In this document: positions 44,673 to 57,364 of the stretch, one piece after another
How the letters are laid out: every line of letters begins with the position of its first letter
Numbering within the stretch: position 1 is the first letter of the stretch
Assembly: GCF_024197615.1 (NCBI RefSeq)
Contig: NZ_JAKUKE010000003.1
Span: 403,192 to 467,191 of the forward strand
DNA: 64,000 nucleotides
From: Desulfuromonas sp. KJ2020
Lineage (GTDB): Bacteria; Desulfobacterota; Desulfuromonadia; Desulfuromonadales; SZUA-540
Direction: 5' to 3'
Translations under genes and position numbers: made by a program
Notes under the pieces: model-generated
The model's input: only the letters and a program-made list of their open reading frames with translations
Databases searched by the model: none
What the model was told of the DNA's origin: nothing

Positions 44673-45361
44673 TGGCCGCCATCCTCAAGAATGCGGCCAT
44701 CGCGCATGGCGATGGTCCGGCTGATCAGGGGATGGCCGAACACATAGGGATCGTGAGTGGCGATGATGATCGTCTTGCCGGTGCGGTTGATATCCTCCAG
44801 GATACCAAGCAGCTCGGCAGACAGTTTGCTGTCGAGATGAGCGGTCGGTTCGTCGGCAATGAGAATTTCAGGATCATTGATGAGGGCCCGGGCAATGGCG
44901 ACCCTCTGTTGTTCTCCCCCCGAAAGCTTGTTGACCTTCAGATGCGCTTTCTTTTCAATGCCGAGACGGGCGAGCAGGGCGCGCCCACGCTCCTGCATGG
45001 GGGGAAAAGGGATTTCCTGGGGATAGAGGGGGAGCAGGATGTTTTCAAGGACACTGATGTCGCGAATCAGATTGAACTGCTGGAAGATAAACCCGTAGGT
45101 TTGCCGGCGGATTCGGGTGAGATAGCGTTCAGGGAGTTTGGCGACGTCCTTGCCCGCGACCAGGATGCGGCCGGAGGTCGGCCGCCCCATGCAGCCGATC
45201 AGACTGAGCAGGGTTGTTTTGCCGGAGCCGCTGGGACCCTTGAGAGCCACCACCTCCCCTCTGGCAATGGTGAGAGAAACGCCGTCAATCGCCCGAAATT
45301 CATCGGCCTGGCGCGGGTTGTAAATCTTGCAGGCATTTTCCGTATGAATCAGATAGTCCAC
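44669..45361 (-). CDS. ABC transporter ATP-binding protein, LolD/MacB type
   Basis: A 230-residue ATPase. Walker A GPSGSGKTT (42-50), the family segment QTYGFIFQQFNLI, signature LSGGEQQRVAIARAL, Walker B ILIADEPTAHLDSK and the switch His in IIATHDPYV are all present. It pairs with the FtsX-like permease encoded just upstream. MacB/LolD-type transporters move substrates within or from the periplasm rather than across the inner membrane. The GTG start at 45361 follows the permease stop by 5 bases. Confidence 0.93.
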   Translation of the reverse strand: MDYLIHTENACKIYNPRQADEFRAIDGVSLTIARGEVVALKGPSGSGKTTLLSLIGCMGRPTSGRILVAGKDVAKLPERYLTRIRRQTYGFIFQQFNLIRDISVLENILLPLYPQEIPFPPMQERGRALLARLGIEKKAHLKVNKLSGGEQQRVAIARALINDPEILIADEPTAHLDSKLSAELLGILEDINRTGKTIIIATHDPYVFGHPLISRTIAMRDGRILEDGGQ

Positions 45362-45366
45362 GGGAC

Positions 45367-46524
45367 TTAGCCTCTCATCGCGGTTTCAGGGTCGGTGATG
45401 GAGGCTTTCCACGAAGGAACCACCGTACTGACCACATAGGGGGTGACGGTCAGAAAACCGATGACCAGTATCTGGTAGAAATCAACGAAGGGAATGAGCC
45501 GAAAGGGGGGAAAGAGAACGGACCAACCCTTTATGACCGGCGCCAGCACGGAGGCCCCCAGCAGAAAGACGTGCACGTAGGCTCCTATGAGCCCCAGCAG
45601 GAGACTGGTGAGGGAAACGGCAATCCCTTCCCAGAACTTCAGCGCGAGAATATCCGAGGTCTCCCAGCCGATCGCCTTCAGGATGCCGATTTCACGTTTT
45701 TCCTCGGCGCTGATGCCTGTGGCTTTGTCCCAGGCAAGGATGCAGAAAGCGACCAGGGCTGCCGCGAATACCGACAGCATCATGCCGCTTCGCCAGTTGA
45801 AAACCCCTGCGTAGGTCTGAAGAATTTCCCGCCGGGAGATTGGGCGGGTGTCAGGGAGGATACGTCGAATCTTTTCGGCGATGGTGGTCACCTCGCGCGG
45901 GTTACGCACGGATACCGATATGTCTGTAGCCAGATCGTCGGCATAGCCGAAAAAGCTTGTCAGGTCATGGCGGGTCAGCACGACCAGGTCGTTGGTCAGC
46001 AGCTCCGAACCGGTTCGGAAAACTCCTGTCACCTCGTAGGAAATGCCTGTGTTCCGGTGGTCGACAAGGATCAGGTCATCGCCGATCTCCACCTTGCGGA
46101 TAGCAGCCACCCCCGCGCCAATGGCGCATTCGCCCGGGCCGCCGGGGAGGTGTCCTTCGAGCATCTCCAGAGCCGGCATGCCGGAGTCAACGGCTACCAG
46201 GGTGTAGTTGGCCTCGATGAGTCCATCGTAATAATATCCCCAGAACCTCGGAGTGACCTCCGCAACCCCCGGGATGGCACGGATTTTCTCGCCATAGCTG
46301 GCAGGGATCATGTCATGCCTGCCCCCTGCGAGTTTCTGAACTACCAGCTCAGGGGCATTCTCAAGCAGGCGGCTGGCCTCGGTCTTCAGGGAATGGGTCA
46401 GGAAGAGAACGGATGCCAGGACGGCTATCGTGAAGGCATAGACGAGGGTGATGGAGAGGTTCTTGTATTTTCGGCGCCACAGGGAGGAGAGGGCGTACTC
46501 CAGGATCTTCAGGTGTCGTCTCAC
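45367..46524 (-). CDS. ABC transporter permease, FtsX/MacB type
   Basis: A 385-residue permease with four membrane helices: one N-terminal (about 21-43) and three C-terminal (about 255-275, 305-335, 350-372). A large periplasmic MacB-like core domain lies between (about 45-240), starting LLENAPELVVQKLAGGRHDMI. The FtsX-like segment GISAEEKREIGILKAIGWETSDI marks the family. GTG start with overlap of the upstream gene (GTGA). Together with the ATPase it forms a mechanotransmission-type complex; the presence of a NosL-like protein in the same unit suggests a link to copper-protein maturation. Confidence 0.9.
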   Translation of the reverse strand: MRRHLKILEYALSSLWRRKYKNLSITLVYAFTIAVLASVLFLTHSLKTEASRLLENAPELVVQKLAGGRHDMIPASYGEKIRAIPGVAEVTPRFWGYYYDGLIEANYTLVAVDSGMPALEMLEGHLPGGPGECAIGAGVAAIRKVEIGDDLILVDHRNTGISYEVTGVFRTGSELLTNDLVVLTRHDLTSFFGYADDLATDISVSVRNPREVTTIAEKIRRILPDTRPISRREILQTYAGVFNWRSGMMLSVFAAALVAFCILAWDKATGISAEEKREIGILKAIGWETSDILALKFWEGIAVSLTSLLLGLIGAYVHVFLLGASVLAPVIKGWSVLFPPFRLIPFVDFYQILVIGFLTVTPYVVSTVVPSWKASITDPETAMRG

Positions 46525-46838
46525 GAGTCGTTTGTCCGGGGCTCGGGGTTAGCGTCGATCAGGACAGGCGCCATGATGGAGCCGGCGGGGAAATGCTCGA
46601 GAGCTCCCGGGAAGTCCTGAAAAGGGGTGAACCGGTCAGCCTGCGAGGGGTGCCGGGTATAGCGCGCCTCCGTCCAGATGGACAGGTCGGTGAGCTGCAG
46701 AGCAGTGACCAGGGCCTTCATCCCGGGGATCTCCCGTTTCTGCCTGTGGTGAATCTGGGTCTGTCCGTAGAAAAACAACAGACCTAAAACGGTGATCTGG
46801 AGCAGGGTCAAGCCTATGAAAAACCGAACTTTGATCAT
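46521..46838 (-). CDS. Small membrane-anchored protein, unknown
   Basis: A 105-residue protein with one N-terminal hydrophobic helix (about 5-24, FFIGLTLLQITVLGLLFFYG) and a periplasmic tail containing LVTALQLTDLSIWTEARYTRHPSQADRF and PGSIMAPVLIDANPEP-like segments. No known domain is visible. It overlaps the NosL-like gene upstream (ATGA) and the permease gene downstream (GTGA), so it is certainly part of the same translation unit and may be an accessory subunit of the transporter. Confidence 0.75.
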   Translation of the reverse strand: MIKVRFFIGLTLLQITVLGLLFFYGQTQIHHRQKREIPGMKALVTALQLTDLSIWTEARYTRHPSQADRFTPFQDFPGALEHFPAGSIMAPVLIDANPEPRTNDS

Positions 46839-47308
46839 GGTGACGAGGTGACGTCCGTGAGCTCACGCCCGTTGAATTGCATGATTTTCTTGCCGCCATG
46901 GTCCCGCAGAAAGGTCTCGGCGTTCTCCCGGCCTTTAACCGGCACCAGCTCGTAGCCCATGGGGCCGGTAACGTCGCTGCCGGTGACGAGGAACACATCA
47001 TGGAGATTTTCCATCTTTGTAGAATAGTATTCGGTGACGAACAAGGCCGCGATGTCGTCGATCGTCGTCCCAGGCCGATATTTGGCGAGGTCAAAGAAAT
47101 AGACGAACATGTCCTTGGGCCCGTCGAAATAGGCTTTGGATCCATCTTTGAATTCGATTGCCGCGACCCAGTCGGGGTAAGGTGCGACGAACATGCCACA
47201 TACGGGGCAACGGTCTTTGTCGTCTGGAGGCGAGGGCTGCTCTGCAAGGGCTGCGGAGGAGGTGAGAAACAAGAGCAAAAGGGCCGAGATCGCGATTCGA
47301 ACGGACAT
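46835..47308 (-). CDS. NosL-like copper-binding protein
   Basis: A 157-residue exported protein with a signal peptide (about 1-22). The mature N-terminus has CPVCGM (C34, C37, M39), the Cu(I)-binding signature of NosL, followed by AYFDGPKDMFVYFFDLAKY, the conserved NosL fold segment. NosL delivers copper to nitrous oxide reductase, but no nosZ is in this window, so another copper client such as the multicopper oxidase is likely. ATG 47308 has AAGGAG at ideal distance; an in-frame ATG 24 bases upstream lacks one. First gene of a five-gene unit. Confidence 0.88.
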   Translation of the reverse strand: MSVRIAISALLLLFLTSSAALAEQPSPPDDKDRCPVCGMFVAPYPDWVAAIEFKDGSKAYFDGPKDMFVYFFDLAKYRPGTTIDDIAALFVTEYYSTKMENLHDVFLVTGSDVTGPMGYELVPVKGRENAETFLRDHGGKKIMQFNGRELTDVTSSP

Positions 47309-47370
47309 AAAATCACTCCTTGCAGGGCGCAATGGTCACTACTGGATTTCTATAAATAATGACGGTAATT

Positions 47371-47387
47371 TAACCATACAACGGTTA
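47371..47387 (-). promoter_or_regulatory. Inverted repeat upstream of the nosL-like unit
   Basis: TAACC (47371-47375) and GGTTA (47383-47387) are separated by 7 bases, 63-79 bases before the nosL-like start. On the minus strand TTGTAT and TATTTA with 17 bases between could be the promoter, placing the GGTTA-side of the repeat in and next to the spacer. The same half-sites occur in the kinase promoter at a similar distance. Confidence 0.4.
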
Positions 47388-47433
47388 TTTCTGCAACCAG
47401 GCCCAGGATCTTGAGGGTACAGGCCATTAAGGC

Positions 47434-47462
47434 TTGATAGCCTGCGGTAAGGCCTCTATACT
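47434..47462 (+). promoter_or_regulatory. Promoter of galE
   Basis: TTGATA (47434-47439) and TATACT (47457-47462) with an ideal 17-base spacer, 39 bases before the galE start codon. The galE ribosome site is GGAGGAC. Confidence 0.65.
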
Positions 47463-47501
47463 CTGAAACTACCGTCAGGCTTTGAAAAGGGGAGGACTTG
47501 A

Positions 47502-48488
<987 letters not shown>

Positions 48489-48528
48489 TCGAAGACCTCT
48501 GCACGAAAGCCCATCCAAGGAGATATGC

Positions 48529-48903
48529 ATGAGCGACAACCAGACCACCCTGCAGGATCTGAAGGAGAAGATGGCGGACTTTGTGCGGGAACGGGATTGG
48601 GAGCAGTTTCACACCCCGAAGAACCTGAGCATGTCCATCGCCATCGAGGCGGGCGAACTGATGGAGCATTTTCAGTGGCTGACGGTGGAGCAGTCGAAAA
48701 ATCTGTCCCCGGCGGCGCTCCAGGATATTGGCGAAGAACTCGCCGATATCGTCATCTACGCGCTCTCGCTGGCCAATAACCTGGGGCTGGACATGGCCGA
48801 CACGGTGCTGGCTAAAATGGAGAAGAATATCCGCAAGTACCCCAGCGACCAGGTGCGGGGGAAGGCCCACAAGTACACCTATTATGTGACCAATGAAGAG
48901 TGA
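48529..48903 (+). CDS. MazG-like nucleotide pyrophosphohydrolase
   Basis: A 124-residue all-alpha NTP pyrophosphatase of the MazG-like/RS21-C6 (dCTPase) type, which removes non-canonical or excess nucleotides. The metal-binding helices are visible as EAGELMEHFQW and EELADIVIYALSLAN, and the C-terminal KYPSDQVRGKAHKYTYY tail is typical of this subgroup. ATG 48529 follows AAGGAGATATGC; an in-frame ATG at 48439 overlaps galE and adds an unrelated basic leader. The WYL regulator gene begins 3 bases after its stop. Confidence 0.87.
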   Translation: MSDNQTTLQDLKEKMADFVRERDWEQFHTPKNLSMSIAIEAGELMEHFQWLTVEQSKNLSPAALQDIGEELADIVIYALSLANNLGLDMADTVLAKMEKNIRKYPSDQVRGKAHKYTYYVTNEE

Positions 48904-48906
48904 GGC

Positions 48907-49899
48907 GTGACCAAGCCGGCCAAGAAATACAGTCAGGCTGCCCGTCTGCATGATGTCATCCGTCTGCTCGAAGCCCGGTACGGCGCCACGGTGGAGGAAC
49001 TGGTCGAGGAGTGTCAGGTCAATCGGCGCACCATCTACCGTGACCTGCAGGCGATTGCCGACGCCGGTTATCCCCTGGTGCGGGAGCGCGAGGCCGACGG
49101 ACGCACCCTTTATCGTTTTATCACCGGCTTCAAGAATATCCCGCCTATCACCTTTTCTCTGCCAGAGCTGATGACCCTCTATTTTTGCCGAGGGCAGCTG
49201 TCTTTTCTGCGGGGAACGCCTTTTTCCGATGACCTCGACGCCATTTTCAGTCGCATCCGCTCCAGCCTGCCGCCGCGCAGCGTCGCCCATCTCGAGCGTC
49301 TGGCCGAGGCGGCCGCGCCCCGCTTTCAGGGAATACGGGACTACAGCAGCAAGAAGGAAATTCTGCGCCGTCTGCGCGAGGCTCTGCTCTATCAGTACCG
49401 CTGTACCCTCATCTACGCGCCGCCCCACCGCTCCGGACAGGAATATCTGTTCGATCCCTACACGCTGCTCTTCTACAAGGATTCCCTCTATGTGGGCGGC
49501 TACGCCCATAACCGCCAGGGACTGCGCCTCTTTCTGGTCGACAGGATTCAGGAGCTTCACTGCAGCGATACGCGTTTCGAGATTCCGGAGGACTTCCGCC
49601 TGGCGGATCTCACCGGCAACGCCTTCGGTCTGATCAACGACCAACCGCTGGCTCTTAAGGTCCGTTTCGGTCCGGCGGTGGCGCATCTGATCCGCGAGCG
49701 CAGCTGGCACCCGGCCCAGCAGTTGGACGAGCAAGAGGACGGCTCCGTGCTCCTCTCCTTTGAAGCCGCGGGTGAGCAGGAAATCCTCTCCTGGCTCTAT
49801 TCCTATCTGCCGCACGTTGAGGTGCTGGCGCCGCCGACTCTACGCAAAACTTTTGCGGCAGGGCTGCGGCAGGCGCTGAAGGCGATGGCGAAAAAGTAG
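48907..49899 (+). CDS. WYL-domain transcriptional regulator (YafY family)
   Basis: A 330-residue regulator. The N-terminal winged helix (RLHDVIRLLEARYGATVEELVEECQVNRRTIYRDLQAI) binds DNA. The central WYL domain (about 145-225, with YKDSLYVGGYAHNRQGLRLFLVDRI) probably binds a nucleotide or small ligand, and a WCX C-terminal extension follows. WYL regulators often control DNA-damage or defence genes, but no defence gene is adjacent. GTG start, 3 bases after the MazG-like gene, so co-transcribed. Confidence 0.86.
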   Translation: MTKPAKKYSQAARLHDVIRLLEARYGATVEELVEECQVNRRTIYRDLQAIADAGYPLVREREADGRTLYRFITGFKNIPPITFSLPELMTLYFCRGQLSFLRGTPFSDDLDAIFSRIRSSLPPRSVAHLERLAEAAAPRFQGIRDYSSKKEILRRLREALLYQYRCTLIYAPPHRSGQEYLFDPYTLLFYKDSLYVGGYAHNRQGLRLFLVDRIQELHCSDTRFEIPEDFRLADLTGNAFGLINDQPLALKVRFGPAVAHLIRERSWHPAQQLDEQEDGSVLLSFEAAGEQEILSWLYSYLPHVEVLAPPTLRKTFAAGLRQALKAMAKK

Positions 49900-49997
49900 G
49901 GAGCAACAACACTTTGCTTTTTGGGTAGTCGAACTGGTGTGACACATTCTGTCGCTTGGCTCGGTATGATGGAATCATAACCGAGAAGGAGGACAGG

Positions 49998-50387
49998 ATG
50001 ATCTACATTGCGACGGAAGAGATGGAAGGCCGGGGCGTCTATTTTGATACCCATTCGGTAGAGCGCAGCGGGCGTGGCGTACGCGTATGCGGTACGGTGG
50101 GGGACGGCTCCTATGAAGGAGAGGTGCTTATTGAGGTTGGCGGCGAGGCTGAGGTGACTTTTGTCGACCAGTGGCTGGGGAGCCGGGAGGCCGCTTCCTT
50201 TCTGTCGCGATGCGGTGCCGACAGACTGCGGGCCGCCCTGGTGGAGGCTGCCCTTGATCTGCCCCTGGTGCGGGGGATGCGATCTGATGAAGGCGGCCGC
50301 CAGCCGCTGCCCCATATGCATTTGCCCCTCTTTTCGGCAGCGGGCCTGATCGCGGAGGACGTGTCTGGCTGGTGCCGGCAGGGTTGA
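49998..50387 (+). CDS. Hypothetical protein
   Basis: A 129-residue soluble protein without signal peptide or membrane helix. The N-terminal half looks beta-rich (MIYIATEEMEGRGVYFDTHS, VRVCGTVGDGSYEGEVLIEVGG) and the C-terminal half helical (REAASFLSRCGADRLRAALVEAAL). No family recognised. ATG 49998 has a strong ribosome site (GGAGG); an in-frame ATG at 49956 does not. It lies about 100 bases after the WYL gene and 88 bases before the Maf-like gene. Confidence 0.7.
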   Translation: MIYIATEEMEGRGVYFDTHSVERSGRGVRVCGTVGDGSYEGEVLIEVGGEAEVTFVDQWLGSREAASFLSRCGADRLRAALVEAALDLPLVRGMRSDEGGRQPLPHMHLPLFSAAGLIAEDVSGWCRQG

Positions 50388-50475
50388 TTGGATTGGCGCG
50401 AATGGCCGGTTCACCCATTGCAATTCTGTGGTAGCTGGAGTAAAAAGGGAGGAATTTTTACCCTGAGGAATCTCC

Positions 50476-51057
50476 ATGCGATCCATCGTTCTGGCTTCCA
50501 CCAGTTCCTACCGCCGCCAACTGCTCCGCCAACTGGAAATCCCCTTTGTGGCCGATGCGCCCCTCTACAAGGAGGAGATGCACAAAGGCATCGCGCCGGA
50601 GCTGCTGGTCAAACACCTGTCCTACCACAAGGCGTTCAGCCTGCGCGAGCGCTACCCGGAAGCGCTGATTATCGGTTCGGATCAGATCTTTGTCGATCCG
50701 CGCAATCAGGTGCTTGGAAAACCGGGCAGCCAGACCAAGGCGGTGGAACAGTTGCGCGCCATGAGCGGCCGCAGCCACACCTTTTATACCGGGGTGACGG
50801 TATTCGACGCCCGCAATGGCCAGGCTCTTTCCGATTTTGCCACCTGCACGGTGACCCTCAAACCCCTCACCGAGGAACAGATCAGCCGCTATGTGCAGCG
50901 GGAAAACCCCGTGGACTGTGCCGGCTCCTTCAAGATTGAAGGATTGGGAATTGCCCTCATGCAGAAGGTGGAAGGGGAAGACTACACCAGCCTCATCGGT
51001 CTGCCGCTCATCAAGCTGGTCGACTTGCTCGGCCAGTTTGGCGTTGAGGTGATCTGA
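50476..51057 (+). CDS. Maf-family nucleoside triphosphate pyrophosphatase (YceF-like)
   Basis: A 193-residue Maf/Ham1-fold enzyme that hydrolyses modified or non-canonical NTPs. It starts with the usual MRSIVLASTSSYRRQLLRQL, and has the catalytic GSDQIF segment (about 73-78), MSGRSHTFYTGV and the C-terminal SLIGLPLIKLVDLL. The GSDQ rather than GADT motif points to the YceF (m7GTP pyrophosphatase) subgroup. The ribosome site (GAGG) precedes ATG 50476. It lies 51 bases upstream of dnaE. Confidence 0.9.
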   Translation: MRSIVLASTSSYRRQLLRQLEIPFVADAPLYKEEMHKGIAPELLVKHLSYHKAFSLRERYPEALIIGSDQIFVDPRNQVLGKPGSQTKAVEQLRAMSGRSHTFYTGVTVFDARNGQALSDFATCTVTLKPLTEEQISRYVQRENPVDCAGSFKIEGLGIALMQKVEGEDYTSLIGLPLIKLVDLLGQFGVEVI

Positions 51058-51108
51058 GGACCCCTCACCGTTCACCCCACGTTTCCTTTTTTTTGCACCA
51101 GAGGGATT

Positions 51109-54582
<3,474 letters not shown>

Positions 54583-54598
54583 GAATCGTATTTTAGGG

Positions 54599-54624
54599 AA
54601 AATCCAGGTTTTTACTTGGGTTTT
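54599..54624 (+). terminator. Weak hairpin between dnaE and accA
   Basis: AAAATCCAGG (54599-54608) pairs with CTTGGGTTTT (54615-54624) through ten pairs, including two G-U wobbles. It lies 17 bases after the dnaE stop. There is only a short T tract within the stem, so termination is probably partial. Confidence 0.35.
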
Positions 54625-54717
54625 GGTGCCGGCGGGCGATAAGGCATTGTTATTTTGGCCTTGTTGGTATATACATAGACGCTTGCGACCCAAATGGACA
54701 AGTCAGGAGATGTGGCT

Positions 54718-55671
54718 ATGCAATTCTACCTTGATTTTGAAAAGCCCCTTGTCGACCTGGAACAGAAGATCCGCGAGCTGCGTGATTACTCCACCGACAA
54801 GGTCGATTTTTCCAGCGACCTGAAAAAGCTGGAAAAAAAGGCCCAGAAACTGCGCGAAGAGATCTTTTCCAACCTGACCCGCTGGCAGCGCACGCAGCTG
54901 GCGCGGCATATCAACCGCCCCTTTACCCTCGACTATGTGCAGCATATTTTCACCGACTGGTTCGAGGTTCACGGCGATCGCAATTTCCGTGACGACCCGG
55001 CCCTGGTTTGCGGGTTTGCCCGTTTCGAGGGCCAGCCCTGCGCCGTCATCGGCCATCAGAAGGGGAGGGACACCAAGGAAAAGGTCTACCGCAACTTCGG
55101 CATGCCCAATCCCGAAGGTTACCGCAAGGCCCTGCGCGTCATGCAGATGGCGGAGCAGTTCGGTCTGCCGATCTTCACTTTCGTCGACACACCCGGGGCC
55201 TTTCCCGGTATCGGTGCCGAAGAGCGGGGCCAGGCCGAGGCCATTGCCCGCAACCTGAGAGAAATGGCGGCTTTGACCGTGCCGGTCATCGTCACCATTA
55301 CCGGTGAAGGCGGTTCCGGCGGGGCGCTGGCCATCGCCGTCGGCAACCGGGTGCTGATGATGGAATATTCGGTTTACGCCGTTATCTCCCCCGAGGGCTG
55401 CGCCGCCATCCTGTGGAGTGATGGTACCAAGGGACCGCAGGCGGCCGAAGCGTTGAAACTGACAGCGGCGGACATCGCCGAACTCGGGTGCGTCATCGAC
55501 GACGTCGTGGAAGAGCCTGTCGGCGGGGGGCACAACGATCACAAAGCCACCGCCGAGAATCTGAGGAAATATCTGAAGAAACACCTGGATGAACTTAACC
55601 AGCTTTCCCCGGAAGAGCTGGTAGAGCAGCGCTATCAGAAATTCCGTGCCATGAGCCGCGTGGCGGAATAG
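54718..55671 (+). CDS. accA: Acetyl-CoA carboxylase carboxyltransferase alpha subunit
   Basis: A 317-residue subunit that, with AccD, transfers the carboxyl group from biotin to acetyl-CoA, the first committed step of fatty acid synthesis. The N-terminal helices ([17 protein letters not shown]) and the crotonase-like core are typical ([62 protein letters not shown]). ATG 54718 follows AGGAG at a good distance; an in-frame ATG at 54694 would add eight residues. accA next to dnaE is a frequent bacterial arrangement. No accD in the window. Confidence 0.97.
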   Translation: MQFYLDFEKPLVDLEQKIRELRDYSTDKVDFSSDLKKLEKKAQKLREEIFSNLTRWQRTQLARHINRPFTLDYVQHIFTDWFEVHGDRNFRDDPALVCGFARFEGQPCAVIGHQKGRDTKEKVYRNFGMPNPEGYRKALRVMQMAEQFGLPIFTFVDTPGAFPGIGAEERGQAEAIARNLREMAALTVPVIVTITGEGGSGGALAIAVGNRVLMMEYSVYAVISPEGCAAILWSDGTKGPQAAEALKLTAADIAELGCVIDDVVEEPVGGGHNDHKATAENLRKYLKKHLDELNQLSPEELVEQRYQKFRAMSRVAE

Positions 55672-55719
55672 CCTGTCGATCCGGGCAAACTTTAGACGTT
55701 AAAAAGTACACTGAATACG

Positions 55720-55758
55720 CAGGGCGGTAGGCCGCAAAGGTCGCCGCCCTGTTCTTTA
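55720..55758 (+). terminator. Rho-independent terminator after accA
   Basis: CAGGGCGG (55720-55727) pairs with CCGCCCTG (55744-55751), followed by ttcttta. It lies 49 bases after accA and 28 bases before the rlpA start. Confidence 0.75.
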
Positions 55759-55785
55759 TCGGATAGCTCTTTTGGTGAGGTTTTC

Positions 55786-56544
55786 ATGAGCAAAAAAGTC
55801 TTTGTTGTCTTGGGCGTTTTGTCGCTGTTAGCCGGCTGTGCCGGTCAGCCGACCTACGATACCCGCGTGATCGATACCCCGCAGACCCGTGAATTGAAGG
55901 GGCACCAGAAACCCTACACGGTTAACGGGGAAAGGTATGATCCGCTGCGTTCCCATCACGGTTTTATCGAGGAAGGGTTGGCCAGCTGGTACGGCAAGGA
56001 TTTTCACGGCAAAAAGACCAGCAATGGCGAAATCTACGACATGTACGCCATGACCGCGGCTCACAAAACCCTGCCCCTGGGCGTCTACGTACGGGTCCAC
56101 AACAAGAATAACGGCCGACAGACGGTGGTGCGGGTCAACGATCGCGGGCCCTTTGTCAAGGGCCGGATTATCGATCTCTCCTTTGCGGCCGCCAAAGAAC
56201 TGGAAGTGGTAGGGCCGGGCACGGCGCCTGTTCGGATCGAGGCACTGGGTTACCAGGTGACGGGTTCATCCGGACAGGTGACGTACCGTGAGCCGGTGAG
56301 CTATGCCCCGGCGAGCTATGCTGTGCAGTTGGGAGCCTTTACCCAGGCGGAGAACGCCCGCCGGTTCGCTGCTGAGCTGAAAAACCGCTATGGGGTGGCA
56401 ACGGTGGCCGAATCGGTGGTGAACGGACAACTCTTCTACCGGGTGCGGGTCGGCCGTTACGCATCCCTGCCGGCGGCGGAGTCGGCCCAGCGGGATTTTG
56501 TGGCCCAGGGATACGGCAGTGGATTTATCGTGGCGTTTGACTGA
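55786..56544 (+). CDS. rlpA: RlpA-family septal-ring lytic transglycosylase, lipoprotein
   Basis: A 252-residue outer membrane lipoprotein with lipobox LLAGC (lipidated Cys18). The double-psi beta-barrel domain (about 62-150) starts GLASWYGKDFHGKKTSNGE and contains YAMTAAHKTLPLG and VVRVNDRGPFV with the catalytic Asp region. The C-terminal SPOR domain (about 180-252, YAVQLGAFTQAENARRFAAELK) binds denuded glycan at the division septum. RlpA cleaves such glycans during cell separation. It has its own upstream terminator boundary and converges with the next gene on the other strand, 18 bases away. Confidence 0.92.
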   Translation: MSKKVFVVLGVLSLLAGCAGQPTYDTRVIDTPQTRELKGHQKPYTVNGERYDPLRSHHGFIEEGLASWYGKDFHGKKTSNGEIYDMYAMTAAHKTLPLGVYVRVHNKNNGRQTVVRVNDRGPFVKGRIIDLSFAAAKELEVVGPGTAPVRIEALGYQVTGSSGQVTYREPVSYAPASYAVQLGAFTQAENARRFAAELKNRYGVATVAESVVNGQLFYRVRVGRYASLPAAESAQRDFVAQGYGSGFIVAFD

Positions 56545-56562
56545 AAAAGGGAGACATCAGGG

Positions 56563-57342
56563 TTAGCGTTTTTGGCGCCTGCGCAGCTCTTCCTGAACGA
56601 TGGCGCGCTGAGCGGGGCTCAGGTTGGGGTTGGCCAGCAGCTGTTGGATCTCCGTCGGCCGGAGGCGGGGAAGCAGCACCGTATACCAGATGGATGGGGT
56701 TTTACGGTTCTTCATAATAGCCATCTGCAGATTGGGGCGGTGCTTCCAGCGGGGATGGCGGGCTACGCAGGAGATGGTCTCGGCGGTGGCCTTGGCGCCG
56801 TTCAGAAACTGAAAAATAGCGGCTTCCTTTAAGCGCGGATTCGTCAGACACGCATCCAGTAATCGAGTATCCCCTTCTTTGAGCAGTTCACCGACAATCA
56901 GGGCTGTTCCCCGGCGGGCCAGGGTCATTTTTTGGCCTAATGGCGTGGTGGGTAGCCGTTGCACAATCACCCGTTCCGCCGCCAATTTCTGGTCGCTGGT
57001 GGTGCCGGGCAGTACGCAGAGGTTGAGCAATTCGAAGGTAAAGAGTTGCGGCAGCAGGGTCTGCATCAGGTGCCCCGGTGTAGCCGGATTTTGGGCCAGA
57101 GCCAATTTGAGTCGGTGACTGTCGGCGCTGTGTTTGTGCTGATAAAGTGCTTTGATGAGATCTTCCGGCAGGTCGCGCCGCCTGAGCAGCGTGAGCAGAT
57201 GCTCTTCCGCTAGTCGGGGATTTTTAAGGGTGGCGCGCAGCACCTCGCCATCAGCATCCTGCAGCAACGCAAAAAGCTCGTCGGCCGTGGCTGTCAGCGC
57301 TTGCCGGAGCTTTATGGCCTTGTTCGCATCCAAGCTGCTCAT
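56563..57342 (-). CDS. Helical-repeat protein, unknown function
   Basis: A 259-residue soluble protein made almost entirely of helices, with several short repeats of the form 'LLxNPxL' (ATLKNPRLAEEHLLTLL, ALAQNPATPGHLMQTLL, ACLTNPRLKEAAIFQFL, QLLANPNLSPAQRAIVQ). These resemble leucine-rich variant/HEAT-like repeats and suggest a protein-binding scaffold. No enzyme motif is visible. The C-terminus is strongly basic (EELRRRQKR). It lies 22 bases downstream of tgt and is probably co-transcribed with it. Confidence 0.72.
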   Translation of the reverse strand: MSSLDANKAIKLRQALTATADELFALLQDADGEVLRATLKNPRLAEEHLLTLLRRRDLPEDLIKALYQHKHSADSHRLKLALAQNPATPGHLMQTLLPQLFTFELLNLCVLPGTTSDQKLAAERVIVQRLPTTPLGQKMTLARRGTALIVGELLKEGDTRLLDACLTNPRLKEAAIFQFLNGAKATAETISCVARHPRWKHRPNLQMAIMKNRKTPSIWYTVLLPRLRPTEIQQLLANPNLSPAQRAIVQEELRRRQKR

Positions 57343-57364
57343 CCTTCCCGTTTATCCGCTCCGG

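Noticed and set aside
46835-47308. Nitrous oxide reductase locus because of the NosL-like protein
   Set aside because: No nosZ, nosD, nosF or nosY homologue is present; the transporter is of MacB/FtsX type.
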